A stretch of 64,000 nt of DNA from an uncultured Clostridia bacterium (GTDB lineage Bacteria > Bacillota > Clostridia > Oscillospirales > Acutalibacteraceae). The notes under the pieces are model-generated. The model had not been told where the DNA came from and did not search any database. It was given only the letters and a program-made list of their open reading frames with translations. Position numbers and translations under genes: made by a program. Where the stretch lies: NCBI GenBank assembly GCA_937884995.1, contig CAKZZL010000036.1, positions 124,001 to 188,000 of the forward strand. The letters are read 5' to 3'. Below are positions 7,910-16,889 of this stretch, one piece after another (positions within the stretch are counted from its first letter, which is position 1; each line of letters begins with the position of its first letter).

Positions 7910-9790
7910 ATGGCAAAAAATGATAATCAGCTTCCCGTATATCTTTTTCACCAGGGAAACAATGCACGCAGCTATGAATTTTTGGGTTCACACAGAATAG
8001 ATGATAATACCGTTTCCTTCCGTGTCTGGGCCCCGAATGCCATCAATGTAAGCGTGTGCGGTGATTTCAATGACTGGAATGCCAGCGCAAACAATATGGC
8101 AAGGATATCTGCGGGCGGAATATGGGAAGGAATCATAGAAAACGTTAAAGAGTTCGACGCATATAAATATTGTATATTCACGAGAGACGGCAGAAAGATT
8201 CTCAAGAGTGACCCGTATGGTTTTCATATGGAAACCCGTCCTGCAAATGCCACCAAGTTTTATGAACTGGATGGTTTTGAATGGACTGACACAAAATGGG
8301 AAGAAAATAAAAAGCAGTCTCAGCAATATGACAAGCCGGTAAACATTTATGAGGTGCATCTGGGTTCATGGAAGCAGCATGAGGACGGCAACTTCCTCTC
8401 ATACAGACATCTCGCGGATGATCTTGTTCCTTATGTTAAGGATATGGGCTACACACATATAGAGTTTATGCCTATAACCGAATATCCCTTTGACGGTTCA
8501 TGGGGTTATCAGGTAACAGGTTATTTCGCAGCTACTTCCAGATACGGAACGCCTAAGGATTTTATGTACCTTATTGACAAATGCCATAAGGAAAAGATAG
8601 GAGTAATCCTTGACTGGGTTCCTGCGCATTTCCCGAAAGATGCAAACGGTCTTTATGAATTTGACGGAACGCCCTGCTATGAGTATGCAGACCCAAAGAA
8701 AGGCGAACATTATGAGTGGGGAACCAGAGTCTTTGATTTCGGTAAGAATGAAGTTCAAAGTTTCCTCATCTCAAGCGCGATGTTCTGGCTCGATAAATTC
8801 CATATAGACGGACTCAGAATTGACGCTGTCGCTTCCATGCTCTATCTCAACTATGCAAGAAAAGACGGAGAATGGATTCCCAACAAGAACGGCGGAGTTG
8901 AAAATCTCGAGGCTGTTGAATTTTTGAACAAACTGAGTGTAAACATATTCAGAGACTACCCCGGTGCCATGATGGTAGCTGAAGAAAGCACTGCATGGCC
9001 GATGGTAACAAAGCCCGTATATATGGGCGGACTCGGTTTCAATTTCAAATGGAATATGGGCTGGATGAATGATATCCTCAGATATTTTTCACTTGACGGC
9101 ATTCACAGAAAGAATAACCATAACTGCATTACTTTTTCTTTCTTCTATGCTTTCTCTGAAAACTTCATTCTTCCTATTTCTCACGATGAAGTCGTTCACG
9201 GCAAATGTTCACTGATAAATAAAATGCCGGGCAGCTATGAGGAAAAATTCGCCGGAGTCCGCGCCTTTCTCGGATACATGATGGCCCATCCCGGCAAGAA
9301 ACTGCTCTTTATGGGCAGTGAATTCGGGCAATTCATTGAGTGGAATTACAAACAGGGACTTGACTGGCTTTTGCTCGATTATGATATGCACAGAAAGCTG
9401 CAAAATTATGTCCGTTCCTTAAATGAGTTCTATAAGAAGAATTCACCTCTTTGGCAGATTGACTATTCATGGGAAGGTTTCTCCTGGATATCTTCAGATG
9501 ATAAAGATAATTCTGTCATAGCATTCAGAAGAATAGATGAAAAAGGGAAAGAAATAATTGTTATATGTAACTTCACGAATGTAAGGCGTGAAGGCTACAG
9601 AATAGGAGTCCCTCAAAAATCTGCGTATACGATTGTATTTAATTCGGATAAGGAAGATTTCGGCGGACAGAACATAAGCAAAAATGATGACAGAATCAAG
9701 TGTGAAAAAGTAGCGATGCACGGTCTGGAGCAATCAATTGTTTTGGATCTGCCACCTATGTCAACAATATACTTAAAGAAGACAAAGTAA
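7910..9790 (+). CDS. glgB: 1,4-alpha-glucan branching enzyme
   Basis: Makes the alpha-1,6 branches of glycogen. An N-terminal CBM48 module (about 25-115, FRVWAPNA, GDFNDWN) precedes the GH13 barrel. Catalytic motifs are seen: GLRIDAVAS with the nucleophile Asp, MVAEEST with the acid-base Glu, and SHDEVVHG with the transition-state Asp. DWVPAHFP and GSWGYQVTGYF are typical of branching enzymes. Start taken at the ATG at 7910, eight bases after AAAGGGG; a GTG at 7901 overlaps that site. First gene of glgB-glgC-glgD-(unknown)-glgA, 17 bp from glgC. Confidence 0.95.
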   Translation: MAKNDNQLPVYLFHQGNNARSYEFLGSHRIDDNTVSFRVWAPNAINVSVCGDFNDWNASANNMARISAGGIWEGIIENVKEFDAYKYCIFTRDGRKILKSDPYGFHMETRPANATKFYELDGFEWTDTKWEENKKQSQQYDKPVNIYEVHLGSWKQHEDGNFLSYRHLADDLVPYVKDMGYTHIEFMPITEYPFDGSWGYQVTGYFAATSRYGTPKDFMYLIDKCHKEKIGVILDWVPAHFPKDANGLYEFDGTPCYEYADPKKGEHYEWGTRVFDFGKNEVQSFLISSAMFWLDKFHIDGLRIDAVASMLYLNYARKDGEWIPNKNGGVENLEAVEFLNKLSVNIFRDYPGAMMVAEESTAWPMVTKPVYMGGLGFNFKWNMGWMNDILRYFSLDGIHRKNNHNCITFSFFYAFSENFILPISHDEVVHGKCSLINKMPGSYEEKFAGVRAFLGYMMAHPGKKLLFMGSEFGQFIEWNYKQGLDWLLLDYDMHRKLQNYVRSLNEFYKKNSPLWQIDYSWEGFSWISSDDKDNSVIAFRRIDEKGKEIIVICNFTNVRREGYRIGVPQKSAYTIVFNSDKEDFGGQNISKNDDRIKCEKVAMHGLEQSIVLDLPPMSTIYLKKTK

Positions 9791-9807
9791 CCTAAAGGAG
9801 GATAAAA

Positions 9808-11025
9808 ATGGCACGTAAACAAGAGTGTATAGCAATGCTTTTGGCCGGAGGTCAGGGAAGCCGTCTCGGTGTTTTGACAAAAAACATTGCTAAGCCTGCT
9901 GTTCCTTACGGAGGCAAATACAGAATAATCGACTTCCCTCTCTCAAATTGTGTAAACTCCGGTATATCAACTGTCGGCGTTTTGACACAATACCAGCCGC
10001 TTGAACTTAACGATTATATAGGAAACGGTCAGGCATGGGACCTTGACAGAGTCGATGGCGGAGTTCATATTCTCTCCCCCTACCAGCAGATAAAGGGAAT
10101 GGAATGGTATAAAGGAACTGCCAATGCCATCTATCAGAACATAAACTTCATAGACAGGTATGACCCTGATTATGTTGCAGTTCTCTCAGGTGACCACATT
10201 TACAAGATGGACTACAACAGAATGCTTGAATACCATAAAGCAAATGATGCTGCCGTAACGATTGCAATGCTTGAAGTGCCTTGGGAAGAGGCTTCAAGAT
10301 TCGGCCTTATGGTATTGAATGACGATAACTCAATCAAGGAATTCCAGGAAAAGCCGAAGAATCCTACCTCAAACAAGGCTTCTATGGGAGTATATATCTT
10401 TACATGGTCAAAGCTTCGTCAATATCTTATCGATGATGAGAACAATCCTGAATCTTCAAATGACTTCGGTCATGATGTAATTCCTGCCATGCATGCTGCA
10501 GGTGAAAGGATGTTTGCATATCTTTTCGACGGATATTGGAAGGATGTCGGAACAATTGACTCACTCTGGGAAGCAAATCTTGACCTTCTCAATCCCAAGG
10601 TTGATCTTGATCTGAGTGATTCAAGCTGGAAGATTTATTCACGTACGCCTATAGCTCCGCCTCAATATATTGCAGCTGACGCTTTTGTTCAGAACTCAAT
10701 GATTGCAGAAGGCTCAAGAGTATATGGTGAGGTTGACTACTCCATTCTTTTTGATAATGTAACTGTTGAAAAAGATGCTGTTGTACGTTACTCGATAGTT
10801 ATGCCCGGTGCTAAGATTAAATCCGGTGCCGATGTTGAATATGCAATCGTTGCAGAAGATGCGGTCATAGAGGCCGGCGCAAAGGTTGGCTTAAGACCCG
10901 AGGATGTCCTAGACAGAGATGAGTGGGGTGTTGCTGTTGTCGGAGCCAATGTCAATGTTGAATCCGGTGCAGCCGTAAAGCCAAAAGAAATGGTTTCTGA
11001 AGATGTAAAGAAGGAGGGTAAATAA
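9808..11025 (+). CDS. glgC: Glucose-1-phosphate adenylyltransferase
   Basis: Makes ADP-glucose, the sugar donor for glycogen. The 405 residues begin with the nucleotidyltransferase loop LLAGGQGSRLGVLT and KPAVPYGGKYRIIDFPLSN. GDHIYKMDY supplies the metal-binding Asp. The C-terminal third is a left-handed beta-helix of imperfect hexapeptide repeats. A strong AAAGGAGG precedes the ATG. glgD follows after one base. Confidence 0.95.
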   Translation: MARKQECIAMLLAGGQGSRLGVLTKNIAKPAVPYGGKYRIIDFPLSNCVNSGISTVGVLTQYQPLELNDYIGNGQAWDLDRVDGGVHILSPYQQIKGMEWYKGTANAIYQNINFIDRYDPDYVAVLSGDHIYKMDYNRMLEYHKANDAAVTIAMLEVPWEEASRFGLMVLNDDNSIKEFQEKPKNPTSNKASMGVYIFTWSKLRQYLIDDENNPESSNDFGHDVIPAMHAAGERMFAYLFDGYWKDVGTIDSLWEANLDLLNPKVDLDLSDSSWKIYSRTPIAPPQYIAADAFVQNSMIAEGSRVYGEVDYSILFDNVTVEKDAVVRYSIVMPGAKIKSGADVEYAIVAEDAVIEAGAKVGLRPEDVLDRDEWGVAVVGANVNVESGAAVKPKEMVSEDVKKEGK

Positions 11026-11026
11026 G

Positions 11027-12142
11027 ATGACAGGAAAAAATATTGTCGGTATCGTCTTTTCGAGTGAATATGATGAATGCATGCCGGAACTTACCGGACT
11101 TCGCACAATGGGTTCTGTTCCTTTTGCAGGCCGTTACAGACTCATCGACTTTGCCCTTTCAAATATGGTAAATGCGGGCATCGAACGTGTCGGTGTCATA
11201 ACCAAGTCAAATTATCAATCCCTACTTGACCATCTCGGCAATGGTAAAGCCTGGGACTTGTCGCGTAAATCGAAAGGTCTCTTTATACTTCCTCCTTTTT
11301 CTACGGTTGAACAAAACGGTAATGTTGACAAAATCAACTCTATATTCGGTTCAATGGGATATATAAGCCGATGCAAGGAAGAATATATTCTTCTTGTTGA
11401 CTGCAATACAATTATCAATGTTAAAATCAAAGACTTAATGAACTACCATGCTGAGAAAAATGCCGATATAACCATCCTTTACGGACACGGAACGGCACCT
11501 TCAATCAGTGACACAATGTGCTTTGATGTTAACGATGACGGTAAAATAATACAAGTGGCTGTCGGTCCTCATAACAGAGAAAGCCAGGATTTCTCACTTG
11601 GCGCAATCCTTATGAAGAAGTCTCTTCTTGAAAGACTTATAAACGAAGCTCACAGCATGAACTTCGGCAGTTTTGAAAACGATATCATACAAAGAAATGT
11701 ATCGAAGCTCAGTGTGTATGGTTACAAAGCAGAAGGCTTTTACAGAGTTCTTGACAGTATGATTAGTTACTTTAATGCAAGTATGGATTTGCTGAATCCC
11801 GATAATTGTGATGATCTCTTCAATCCGGAAAGGCCTATATATACGAAGGTTAAGGATGATATGCCTGCAACGTATGGTATTACATCTAATGTTAAAAACT
11901 CACTCGTTGCGAACGGATGTATCATAGACGGTGAGGTCGAGAATTCGATAATTTTCAGAGGAGTAAGAATTGAAAAGGGTGCCGTTGTAAAGAATTCTAT
12001 CATCATGCAGGAGTCATATATTGCAGAATCCTCTTCACTTAACTGTATTGTAACAGATAAATCTGTTGTTATAACTCCGAACAAGAATCTTTCCGGTACA
12101 GAAAATTTCCCGATTTACATAGGCAAAGGAATCGTGATCTAA
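11027..12142 (+). CDS. glgD: GlgD, regulatory subunit paralogue of ADP-glucose pyrophosphorylase
   Basis: Paralogue of GlgC found in Bacillota, where it forms a hetero-oligomer that raises GlgC activity. The N-terminal fold is kept (GRYRLIDFALSNMVNAGIERVGV), but the nucleotide loop GGQGSR is missing, replaced by TGLRTMGSVPFAGRYR. The metal Asp region reads LLVDCNTI rather than SGDHIY, so it is unlikely to be catalytic alone. A C-terminal beta-helix follows (ENSIIFRGVRI, KNSIIMQ). Immediately after glgC, with its ribosome site AAGGAGG inside the end of glgC. Confidence 0.93.
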   Translation: MTGKNIVGIVFSSEYDECMPELTGLRTMGSVPFAGRYRLIDFALSNMVNAGIERVGVITKSNYQSLLDHLGNGKAWDLSRKSKGLFILPPFSTVEQNGNVDKINSIFGSMGYISRCKEEYILLVDCNTIINVKIKDLMNYHAEKNADITILYGHGTAPSISDTMCFDVNDDGKIIQVAVGPHNRESQDFSLGAILMKKSLLERLINEAHSMNFGSFENDIIQRNVSKLSVYGYKAEGFYRVLDSMISYFNASMDLLNPDNCDDLFNPERPIYTKVKDDMPATYGITSNVKNSLVANGCIIDGEVENSIIFRGVRIEKGAVVKNSIIMQESYIAESSSLNCIVTDKSVVITPNKNLSGTENFPIYIGKGIVI

Positions 12143-12143
12143 G

Positions 12144-12680
12144 ATGAATACAAGATGTGATATCTGCGGCTGTGTAACAGATCCCCTGGATTTGGAAAAA
12201 TTTGCCATATCCAATAAAGAGAGAGACGTATGTTCTTTTTGCCGCAAACGCATAAAAGAGGTTGAATCCGACCCGCTTAACCAGGCTGATGCCGCACGCA
12301 ACCTTTTATATATGGATACAAAAGGTCACAGGACAGAAGAAACCAATATACTTATCCGCAAGCATTTCTTTGAACTTGGCATAGACATAAATGCCGTAAG
12401 CGGTCCTACTCCGGTTCCTGTTCCTGTTCCGGTGAACAATACAGTTCCCGCTCCTGCGATTCCAAATCAAAATGCTGAATTTGAAGAGATGAAAAAGGAA
12501 TTTGAGAAACTTAAAGAATCATTCAAAAGTTTCAAGAGACGTTATTACTTATCAAAAATACTTGGTGTTGTTGCACCGGTTATTGTCTTGATTATAGGTC
12601 TTATTGTCTTATATAAACTGGGGACGATTCAAACATTTATAGACTATTTCAACTATTTAAGTGAATACGCTTCAGCGTAA
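12144..12680 (+). CDS. Zinc-ribbon, proline-linker, single-pass membrane protein in the glycogen operon (unknown)
   Basis: I do not recognise this 178-residue protein. Visible parts in order: an N-terminal zinc-ribbon-like module with CxxC at 5-8 and again at 30-33; a charged segment (35-80); a Pro-Val linker (89-99, PTPVPVPVPV); a predicted coiled coil (about 111-136, rich in Glu/Lys/Phe); one hydrophobic helix (139-159); and a short tail. The topology suggests a cytoplasmic metal-binding head tethered to the membrane. It sits one base after glgD and 10 bp before glgA, so it is co-expressed with glycogen synthesis; a scaffold or regulatory role is only an inference. Confidence 0.8.
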   Translation: MNTRCDICGCVTDPLDLEKFAISNKERDVCSFCRKRIKEVESDPLNQADAARNLLYMDTKGHRTEETNILIRKHFFELGIDINAVSGPTPVPVPVPVNNTVPAPAIPNQNAEFEEMKKEFEKLKESFKSFKRRYYLSKILGVVAPVIVLIIGLIVLYKLGTIQTFIDYFNYLSEYASA

Positions 12681-12690
12681 GGAGGTCAAA

Positions 12691-14112
12691 ATGAAAGTTT
12701 TATATGTAGCAAGCGAAGCTCTGCCTTTCAAAGCTTCGGGAGGACTGGGAGATGTTGCAGGTTCTCTGCCTCAGGCTCTTCGCAAACGCCTTATTGGGGC
12801 AAGGGTTGTTATGCCGCTCTATGATACTATAAGCCAGGAATTAAAAGATAGCATGACCTTTATTACAAGCATATCTGTTCCGGTCGCATGGAGACGTCAA
12901 TATTGCGGTATATTTGAAGCAAAAGCAAACGGTGTTATTTATTACCTTATAGATAATCAATACTATTTCAAGCGTGATGGTTTATATGGCTACTATGATG
13001 ATGCTGAAAGATTTGCCTTCTTCTCACGCGCAGTGCTTGAGATCATTCCTCATATAGATTTCAAGCCTGATATTATTCATTGCAACGACTGGCAGACAGC
13101 TCTTACACCTGTATATTATTCATGCATTTATGCGAATCAGCCCGGTTATGAAAATATAAAAACTGTTTTCACAATCCATAACATTCAATATCAGGGAACT
13201 TATGGTATGCAGCTTATTCCCGAAGTTGTGGGCATTCCGGACAGTGCGTCCAATCTTCTTGAATACGGCGGAGATTGCAACTATATGAAAGGTGCTATTG
13301 AATGCGCAGATAAAGTTACAACTGTAAGCCCGTCTTATGCAAATGAGATATTGGATCCCTGGTACTCACACGGCCTTGATATCATCCTGAACCAGAGAAG
13401 CTGGAAGCTTTCAGGCATATTAAATGGTATAGATACCGTTTTATATAATCCGGAAACGGATCCCGATATTGTAAAGAATTATTCATCAGAAGATTTTGCA
13501 AAAAAGAAACCCGCTTCAAAGAAAGTTCTGCAGGAAACATTCAATCTGCCTGTAAGAAAAGATGTTCCCCTTATAGGTATGGTTTCAAGACTTGTAGGCC
13601 ATAAAGGTCTTGATCTTGTAAAAGCCGTACTCGATGAACTGCTCGCAACAACAGATGTTCAATTTGTTGTTCTGGGTTCCGGAGAATGGCAATATGAAAA
13701 TTTCTTCAGAGAAATAGCAGCAAAATATCCTGACAAGATGGGACTTGAACTTGGATTTATTCCTTCATTATCAAAGAAGATTTATGCGGGTTCCGATATG
13801 TTCCTGATGCCGTCAAAGAGTGAGCCGTGCGGTCTTTCACAAATGATAGCATTAAGATATGGTTCCATTCCGATAGTGCGCGAGACCGGAGGACTCAGAG
13901 ATTCAATCCAGGATTCCGGAGACGGGGAAGGCAACGGTTTTTCTTTTTCAAGTTACAATGCGCATGATATGCTTTTTACAATAAAAAGAGCTATCGAGGG
14001 TTACCAAAATACAAAAGGCTGGAATATACTTGTTAAAAGAGCTATGGAATGCGATAATTCCTGGGGCAAGAGTGCCAATGAGTATATAAAGTTATATAAG
14101 TCATTGTTATAG
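12691..14112 (+). CDS. glgA: Glycogen synthase (ADP-glucose, GT5)
   Basis: Elongates glycogen from ADP-glucose. Starts KVLYVASEALPFKASGGLGD, containing the K-x-S-G-G-L glucan synthase motif. HCNDWQTAL and FTIHNIQYQG lie in the N-terminal Rossmann domain, and the C-terminal domain carries SKSEPCGLSQMIALRYGS, the donor-binding E-x7-E-like region. Start set at the ATG at 12691, five bases after AAGGAGG; a GTG at 12661 in frame lies within the upstream gene. 473 residues, normal for the family. Last gene of the operon, followed by a hairpin. Confidence 0.95.
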   Translation: MKVLYVASEALPFKASGGLGDVAGSLPQALRKRLIGARVVMPLYDTISQELKDSMTFITSISVPVAWRRQYCGIFEAKANGVIYYLIDNQYYFKRDGLYGYYDDAERFAFFSRAVLEIIPHIDFKPDIIHCNDWQTALTPVYYSCIYANQPGYENIKTVFTIHNIQYQGTYGMQLIPEVVGIPDSASNLLEYGGDCNYMKGAIECADKVTTVSPSYANEILDPWYSHGLDIILNQRSWKLSGILNGIDTVLYNPETDPDIVKNYSSEDFAKKKPASKKVLQETFNLPVRKDVPLIGMVSRLVGHKGLDLVKAVLDELLATTDVQFVVLGSGEWQYENFFREIAAKYPDKMGLELGFIPSLSKKIYAGSDMFLMPSKSEPCGLSQMIALRYGSIPIVRETGGLRDSIQDSGDGEGNGFSFSSYNAHDMLFTIKRAIEGYQNTKGWNILVKRAMECDNSWGKSANEYIKLYKSLL

Positions 14113-14197
14113 ACAAAGACCTTTTATAAAAATTAATTGTAAGAAAAAGTACAATTTCATGCTTGTGCTCGATATGAATAATTGACTTATTAATTTA

Positions 14198-14231
14198 AAT
14201 GGCGATGTAGCAGAAATGTTACATCGCCATT
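14198..14231 (+). terminator. Terminator of the glycogen operon
   Basis: AATGGCGATGTA (14198-14209) pairs perfectly with TACATCGCCATT (14220-14231), followed by a weak T-rich tail. It lies between convergent genes and may serve the DUF2804 gene as well. Confidence 0.7.
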
Positions 14232-14299
14232 GTTATATTAAGTATATAAAAACAAAATGGAAATAAGTCTTATAAGTTCATAATAAACAGTTAAGTCTG

Positions 14300-15373
14300 T
14301 TACCACCTATTCTCAACATATTCACAGAAAGCATACATATCTTTTATTTCTATTTTTGTTCCGTCATCAAGAGTTACAGTGCCATTCCATAGACCGTGAA
14401 CCTGATGTGAGTGCATGCGCATTACTAAAATATTTAAATCTGAATGGTGGTCACAGAATGGTGTCATAGTCAAATCAAATCTTCCGTCTTCCGAAACAAA
14501 ATGCCATTTATCCATATATTTATCTGGTTTAGGAAATACTTCAACATCAACTGCTCCAAACTTATGAGCCTTTCCGTCATAAAAGATACAGGTTTCGGTT
14601 GCATTTCTTTCATTACCGATACCCCAGGTTATCTCAAATCCGAAAATGTGTTTTTCTCCTTTTTCGTCGGTAATGTATGCTGAGCCGTTTCCCCAATACC
14701 ATACGAGACTGTAAGGTGTACATACCCTGCCCCAGTCAAGGACAGTGAATGTATCTTCATTTGAAAATTCGTATGTCTTTTCAGCAGTTTTAAAGGTACC
14801 TGATGTAGGCATTGAATTCTGCTTTGTGGTCATGAAATATCTGTCAGGAAATCCATCAAAGGGAAGAACTGTAGTGATGTTTTCAAGCCCCTGCATAATA
14901 TCCATTGTAAAATTACATTCGACATCATTCATTTTAAAATAAATACTGCGTACATTTTCCTTTGTGTCAACTTTGAATATTGCCTTGCCGACTTTGAACT
15001 CATAGTTATGAGGTACATCACCTTTTTTAGGAAGAACATATTTATCTTTCCCTCCGATAAAAGGTGACATAGCTGATCTGAGGATCTTTCCGGTTTTTAA
15101 ATCAACTAGTACTGCAGATGCATAACCTCCAAGGGAAATATTTGCAAAACTTATTTGTGCCATAAGGGAACCATTTGATATTTGATAGAAATCCCATTCC
15201 TTACGGCGCATTATTTTTTTAACATCATAGCGATTATAGTTAAAAACATTATGTCTCGCCCAACCGCTCGCCATTAGTGTCCCGTCTTTACTGAGAAGGT
15301 CAGTTGACGTTGTATATTCTTTCTGTTTTGATTTATATCCCCACTCTTTGTAATTTTTATAAGTTCTTTCCAT
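14300..15373 (-). CDS. DUF2804-family protein
   Basis: 357-residue protein that I assign to DUF2804 from its start (LLSKDGTLMASGWARHNVF), the repeated all-beta blocks with Trp/Gly-rich turns (LVWYWGNGSAYI, FGFEITWGIGNE) and the C-terminal DGT-I-I-K-D-MYAFCEYVENRW tail. No signal peptide or membrane helix, so probably cytoplasmic. Function of the family is unknown to me; the fold looks lipocalin-like or beta-sandwich. Stands alone on the minus strand. Confidence 0.72.
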   Translation of the reverse strand: MERTYKNYKEWGYKSKQKEYTTSTDLLSKDGTLMASGWARHNVFNYNRYDVKKIMRRKEWDFYQISNGSLMAQISFANISLGGYASAVLVDLKTGKILRSAMSPFIGGKDKYVLPKKGDVPHNYEFKVGKAIFKVDTKENVRSIYFKMNDVECNFTMDIMQGLENITTVLPFDGFPDRYFMTTKQNSMPTSGTFKTAEKTYEFSNEDTFTVLDWGRVCTPYSLVWYWGNGSAYITDEKGEKHIFGFEITWGIGNERNATETCIFYDGKAHKFGAVDVEVFPKPDKYMDKWHFVSEDGRFDLTMTPFCDHHSDLNILVMRMHSHQVHGLWNGTVTLDDGTKIEIKDMYAFCEYVENRW

Positions 15374-15691
15374 AAGTTTCTCCTCTGTTTCGTTTGAATC
15401 TCTTCTTTTATCTCTAAATCGTGAACTACTCTGTAACCTGTTGCTGAGTAGTTCACTTCTACTAAAAAGATGCCATTCCTGTGTTTTTTTGCTTACAAAC
15501 CATCGGTTTATTTCAAAGTATTATCGATAGAACCAGCCTGCATCGAAGAACCAGATGGGATTTGTCGTGTCAAGAGTGGCAAGTGGATACGATTTGAAAG
15601 ATCGCTTTGGATACAATCATACATAAGATATAATACCACAATCCTACCCGTTTTTTCAACAGAACCACTGTAAATAGATAGTGTCAAGTTT
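15374..15691. other. Intergenic region with an 11-bp inverted repeat
   Basis: 318 bp without a convincing gene. GTGAACTACTC (15421-15431) and GAGTAGTTCAC (15446-15456) form a perfect inverted repeat with a 14-bp spacer, about 50-80 bp upstream of the DUF2804 start, so it may be an operator or a leader hairpin. The remaining part (15460-15690) shows no promoter I would defend; a 67-codon frame there lacks a ribosome site and looks non-coding. Confidence 0.5.
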
Positions 15692-16519
15692 TTATGGAGT
15701 TTTTGTCAACAAACTTGTCTGGTTCCAGTCTATGTTTCTTCTCCAATGAAAGAGGTATTGCTGTGCTATGCCTCTGCTTTTTTTTATACACGAAGGCAGA
15801 CCGTCGGGATAAAGTTCGGTGATAATCCTTTTTACCCAGACATCTTTGGGAAAAGCATCAATTTTATAAAAGCCATATAAAAGGGTACAATCGGCAACTT
15901 TGTCACCGACGCCCTTTATTTTTTTGAGTTCTTCTCTGCCTGTTTCAATATCGCTGTCTGCAATCTTTCGAAAATCGATTTCTCCGCCGGCCACTTTTCT
16001 TGCAGCATCAATTATATATTTATTGCGAAAGCCCGCTCTCAGTGGGGCTAAATCGTCTTCTTTCAAATTTGCAATTTTTTCAGCACCCGGGAAAGTGTAG
16101 CTTTTGCCTTCTCTTTCACCGAATGAACTGCAGAGCCTGTCGATTATTGCTTTTATTCTGGGTATATTGTTGTTTTGCGAGATTATAAAGGAGCAAAGCG
16201 TTTCCCATGGTTCCTGGCGCAATATTCTGATGCCTTCAAAGTCACTGACTGCTTTTTTCAAATATGTATCGTCATAAGAATTAATAATTGCCCTGTAATC
16301 AGTATCATAATCGAAGTATCTGCGCCATATGTTCTCAAAATCTGACTCTTTTGTGTTATAAAATACAAGCTTGTCTTCTTTCTCCTCAAGTTCGAGATAT
16401 TTTCCAAAGGCAACTCCGCTGTATATATTCCCTTCTTTTTTCCATCTGAAAGCCTGCCCACAGTCAAGAATAAGATCAAGAGAAAAAACATCAGGTTTTT
16501 TTATAATGTAATCAGACAT
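15692..16519 (-). CDS. ogg: 8-oxoguanine DNA glycosylase (OGG1-like, HhH-GPD)
   Basis: Excises oxidised guanine and nicks the strand through a lysine Schiff base. An N-terminal OGG_N-like beta domain (about 1-95) is followed by the helix-hairpin-helix glycosylase domain. The HhH is KKIKGVGDKVADC (199-211) with catalytic Lys207, and the activating Asp226 is in FPKDVWVKR. Length 275. Monocistronic, reading away from an unusually AT-rich spacer. AlkA-type glycosylases share the fold, but they lack the catalytic lysine, so OGG is preferred. Confidence 0.88.
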   Translation of the reverse strand: MSDYIIKKPDVFSLDLILDCGQAFRWKKEGNIYSGVAFGKYLELEEKEDKLVFYNTKESDFENIWRRYFDYDTDYRAIINSYDDTYLKKAVSDFEGIRILRQEPWETLCSFIISQNNNIPRIKAIIDRLCSSFGEREGKSYTFPGAEKIANLKEDDLAPLRAGFRNKYIIDAARKVAGGEIDFRKIADSDIETGREELKKIKGVGDKVADCTLLYGFYKIDAFPKDVWVKRIITELYPDGLPSCIKKSRGIAQQYLFHWRRNIDWNQTSLLTKTP

Positions 16520-16889
16520 AATTCCTCCGAAAATATTTCACAAAAATTCCCGAAAAATCTATTTAAAAATCACAATGTCAAAATGCACAAAACATTTAGA
16601 CTATTTTTAAGATTTCTATTTTCCATTTTGTAAAAATTTTGGAAAATTTAACAGAATGTACAAAGAATATTTCTTGTTGAAAAGTTTTCAAAATTTCGAT
16701 TTTCAGGTTTGAAAATCCTATTTTACAATAGTTTTAAGGTAGTTTTTTAACATTTTCAACATAGTTTTGAACATTTTTGAACAGCAAGTTGATTATACAA
16801 TTTGTACATTTTTGAAAAATTTATTTTTGTGAAATATTCCATATTGACAAGATTTTGCTCTGAATCTGTCATATTTTTTACAAAGAAAA
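16520..16889. other. AT-rich intergenic spacer
   Basis: 370 bp of extreme A/T content with recurring words such as TTTGAACATTTTTGAAC (near 16765-16782) and many runs of four or more A or T. It separates the M24 peptidase stop from the ogg start; it must hold the ogg promoter and the peptidase terminator, but I cannot pick either with confidence. No reading frame or stable GC-containing hairpin was seen. Confidence 0.5.

Noticed and set aside
15470..15673. 67-codon plus-strand frame between the DUF2804 and ogg genes
   Set aside because: No ribosome site or recognisable sequence; ends before a convergent gene without a terminator.
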